Under the pieces are notes generated by a model, which made no database searches, was not told where the DNA came from, and worked only from the letters and a program-made list of their open reading frames with translations. Positions 23,320-24,151 of a stretch of 24,151 bases of DNA are shown here, piece after piece (within the stretch, counting starts at the first letter, position 1; every line of letters begins with the position of its first letter). Source of the DNA: a virus; IMG/VR virus record IMGVR_UViG_3300015360_003313, positions 1 through 24,151 of that record. One strand, written 5' to 3'. The position numbers were made by a program, and so were the translations under genes.

Positions 23320-23750
23320 TCCTCACCGCTGAGCAGCTCGCGCGGCTGCCCGCCTGCGCTGCCATCGTCGCCGCCAAGGGCATCGATGCGCCTTACCTCG
23401 CAGACTGCGCCGTGCGCGCGTACCAGGGCCGGCACGTTGCCGAGTTGTGTCGAGATCTCGACCTGGCATGCGGCGCGGCGACGGAACTGGTGATCGAGGC
23501 TGGGATCGGACGATTGACGCTGGCATGGACGGGGAACCGGTGTGAGCCCGCAGGCCGCGGCACGATCGCACCGCGGTCGATCTGGGCTGAGCCGCTGACT
23601 GCACCGCCCGACCTGCGCGACCAGCGCCAGGCGCTCTGCTCCGCGTGCCGCCACCACGTTGGCCAGCGCTGCACCGTGGCCGGGTGCTCTTGCGCCGGGC
23701 TGGGCCAACCCGCGCGCCGCTTCTCACGCTGCCCGATCGGAGCGTGGTGA
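23316..23750 (+). CDS. Small protein with C-terminal Cys cluster (zinc-ribbon-like)
   Basis: A 144-residue protein. The N-terminal part (MILTAEQLARLPACAAIVAAKG) is helical; the C-terminal 40 residues hold CSACRHHVGQRC, GCSC and RCPIGAW, in total six Cys and two His, like a small zinc-binding knot. Such Cys-rich ends with a final GxW occur in small phage proteins following tail fibre genes, function unknown. Starts in an ATGA overlap at 23316 and ends in a TGATG overlap at 23748. Confidence 0.55.
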   Translation: MILTAEQLARLPACAAIVAAKGIDAPYLADCAVRAYQGRHVAELCRDLDLACGAATELVIEAGIGRLTLAWTGNRCEPAGRGTIAPRSIWAEPLTAPPDLRDQRQALCSACRHHVGQRCTVAGCSCAGLGQPARRFSRCPIGAW

Positions 23751-24151
23751 TGCGCTGTCCCGAGCCGACCACGCGCCCCGCCGTACGGCCGATTCGCTGC
23801 CCACCGCTGCGCGTCACCGCATGCGCCGACTGCGACCTCGACGTCCGTCCGCCGGAACCCTGCGGCGCCGCCACCGCCAGCGGTGGCCAGGGCGTGACGC
23901 GGACGCGGCATGCGCTCGGGAGCGAATCCGGCATCGTCCGCATCCTGTTCCAGATGTTCGGCGCGCCTGATCGCCTCGACTGCTTCCACGCCGGCGTCCT
24001 GGTGGCGACCACGGGCGACGTCGTATCCGGAACGGGCGAACTGTCGTTCCGCTACGACGCCGGACCGCGCGTTCCTGAGAGCTGCCTGATCGTGGTCACT
24101 GGACCGGTCGCTGGGACGCAGTGGATCTACACGTTGCTGTGTCCGGCGTGA
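23750..24151 (+). CDS. Putative tail-tip associated protein, unknown
   Basis: A 133-residue protein ending exactly at the window edge with a TGA stop. The N-terminal third has Cys pairs (RCPEP, IRCPP, CADCDLD, EPCG). The remainder is beta-rich: GIVRILFQMFGAPDRLDCFHAGVLVATTGD, GTGELSFRYDAGPRVPESCLIVVTGP, and TQWIYTLLCPA. This resembles a small beta-sandwich, but I cannot name the family. It overlaps the previous stop by one base and so continues the same late operon, which probably extends beyond the window. Confidence 0.55.
   Translation: MRCPEPTTRPAVRPIRCPPLRVTACADCDLDVRPPEPCGAATASGGQGVTRTRHALGSESGIVRILFQMFGAPDRLDCFHAGVLVATTGDVVSGTGELSFRYDAGPRVPESCLIVVTGPVAGTQWIYTLLCPA

Overview
The window is most of the structural half of a tailed-phage genome (a siphovirus-type prophage, or a phage contig) with very high G+C and tightly packed, often overlapping genes. 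Several protein styles suggest a planctomycete-like or other deep-branching high-GC host: a Lys/Ala-rich HARE-HTH protein, repeated W...LLG...D...LG...GI helix-turn-helix (HTH) units, a GAPANADGT-type small packaging protein, and a lambda-type portal next to a protease-capsid fusion. This host assignment is inference. No rRNA, tRNA, integrase or lysis cassette is visible.

Left edge (1-1600). An A+T-richer gene carries the C-terminal half of an astacin-like zinc metalloprotease plus a coiled coil, but no HExxH motif. It probably belongs to another lineage than the phage genes. A minus-strand SRAP (YedK/HMCES) protein follows.

Control and accessory region (1600-6180). A dense array of twelve GGTCAC hexamers lies between SRAP and a divergent two-HTH regulator whose second HTH resembles sigma-70 region 4. 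A promoter-like block (1738-1779) and a structured leader precede the regulator. Next come a ParB-domain/DNA methyltransferase fusion, a strong bidirectional terminator, and three minus-strand genes: HARE-HTH, a DUF6900-like protein, and a small unknown.

Packaging and head (6185-14600). A small TerS-like protein and a terminase large subunit with its own N-terminal HTH-like module are followed by an inverted gene for a protein made of eight tandem HTH-like repeats. The promoter-like block then recurs (10166-10207) just before the head operon: small connector protein, lambda-type portal, protease-major capsid fusion, DUF2190-type decoration protein.

Neck and tail (14578-24151). Neck/completion proteins, tail tube, tail assembly chaperone pair (a T TTT TTC slippery site fits a -1 frameshift), a small membrane protein, tape measure, distal tail protein, a large fibre, and three small Cys-containing proteins. 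Nearly all junctions are ATGA/TGATG overlaps, so this is one long late operon. No sheath gene is seen, hence siphovirus-like.

Main leads: the eight-repeat HTH protein, the two-copy promoter block possibly read with the sigma-like regulator, the GGTCAC array, and the frameshift signal.
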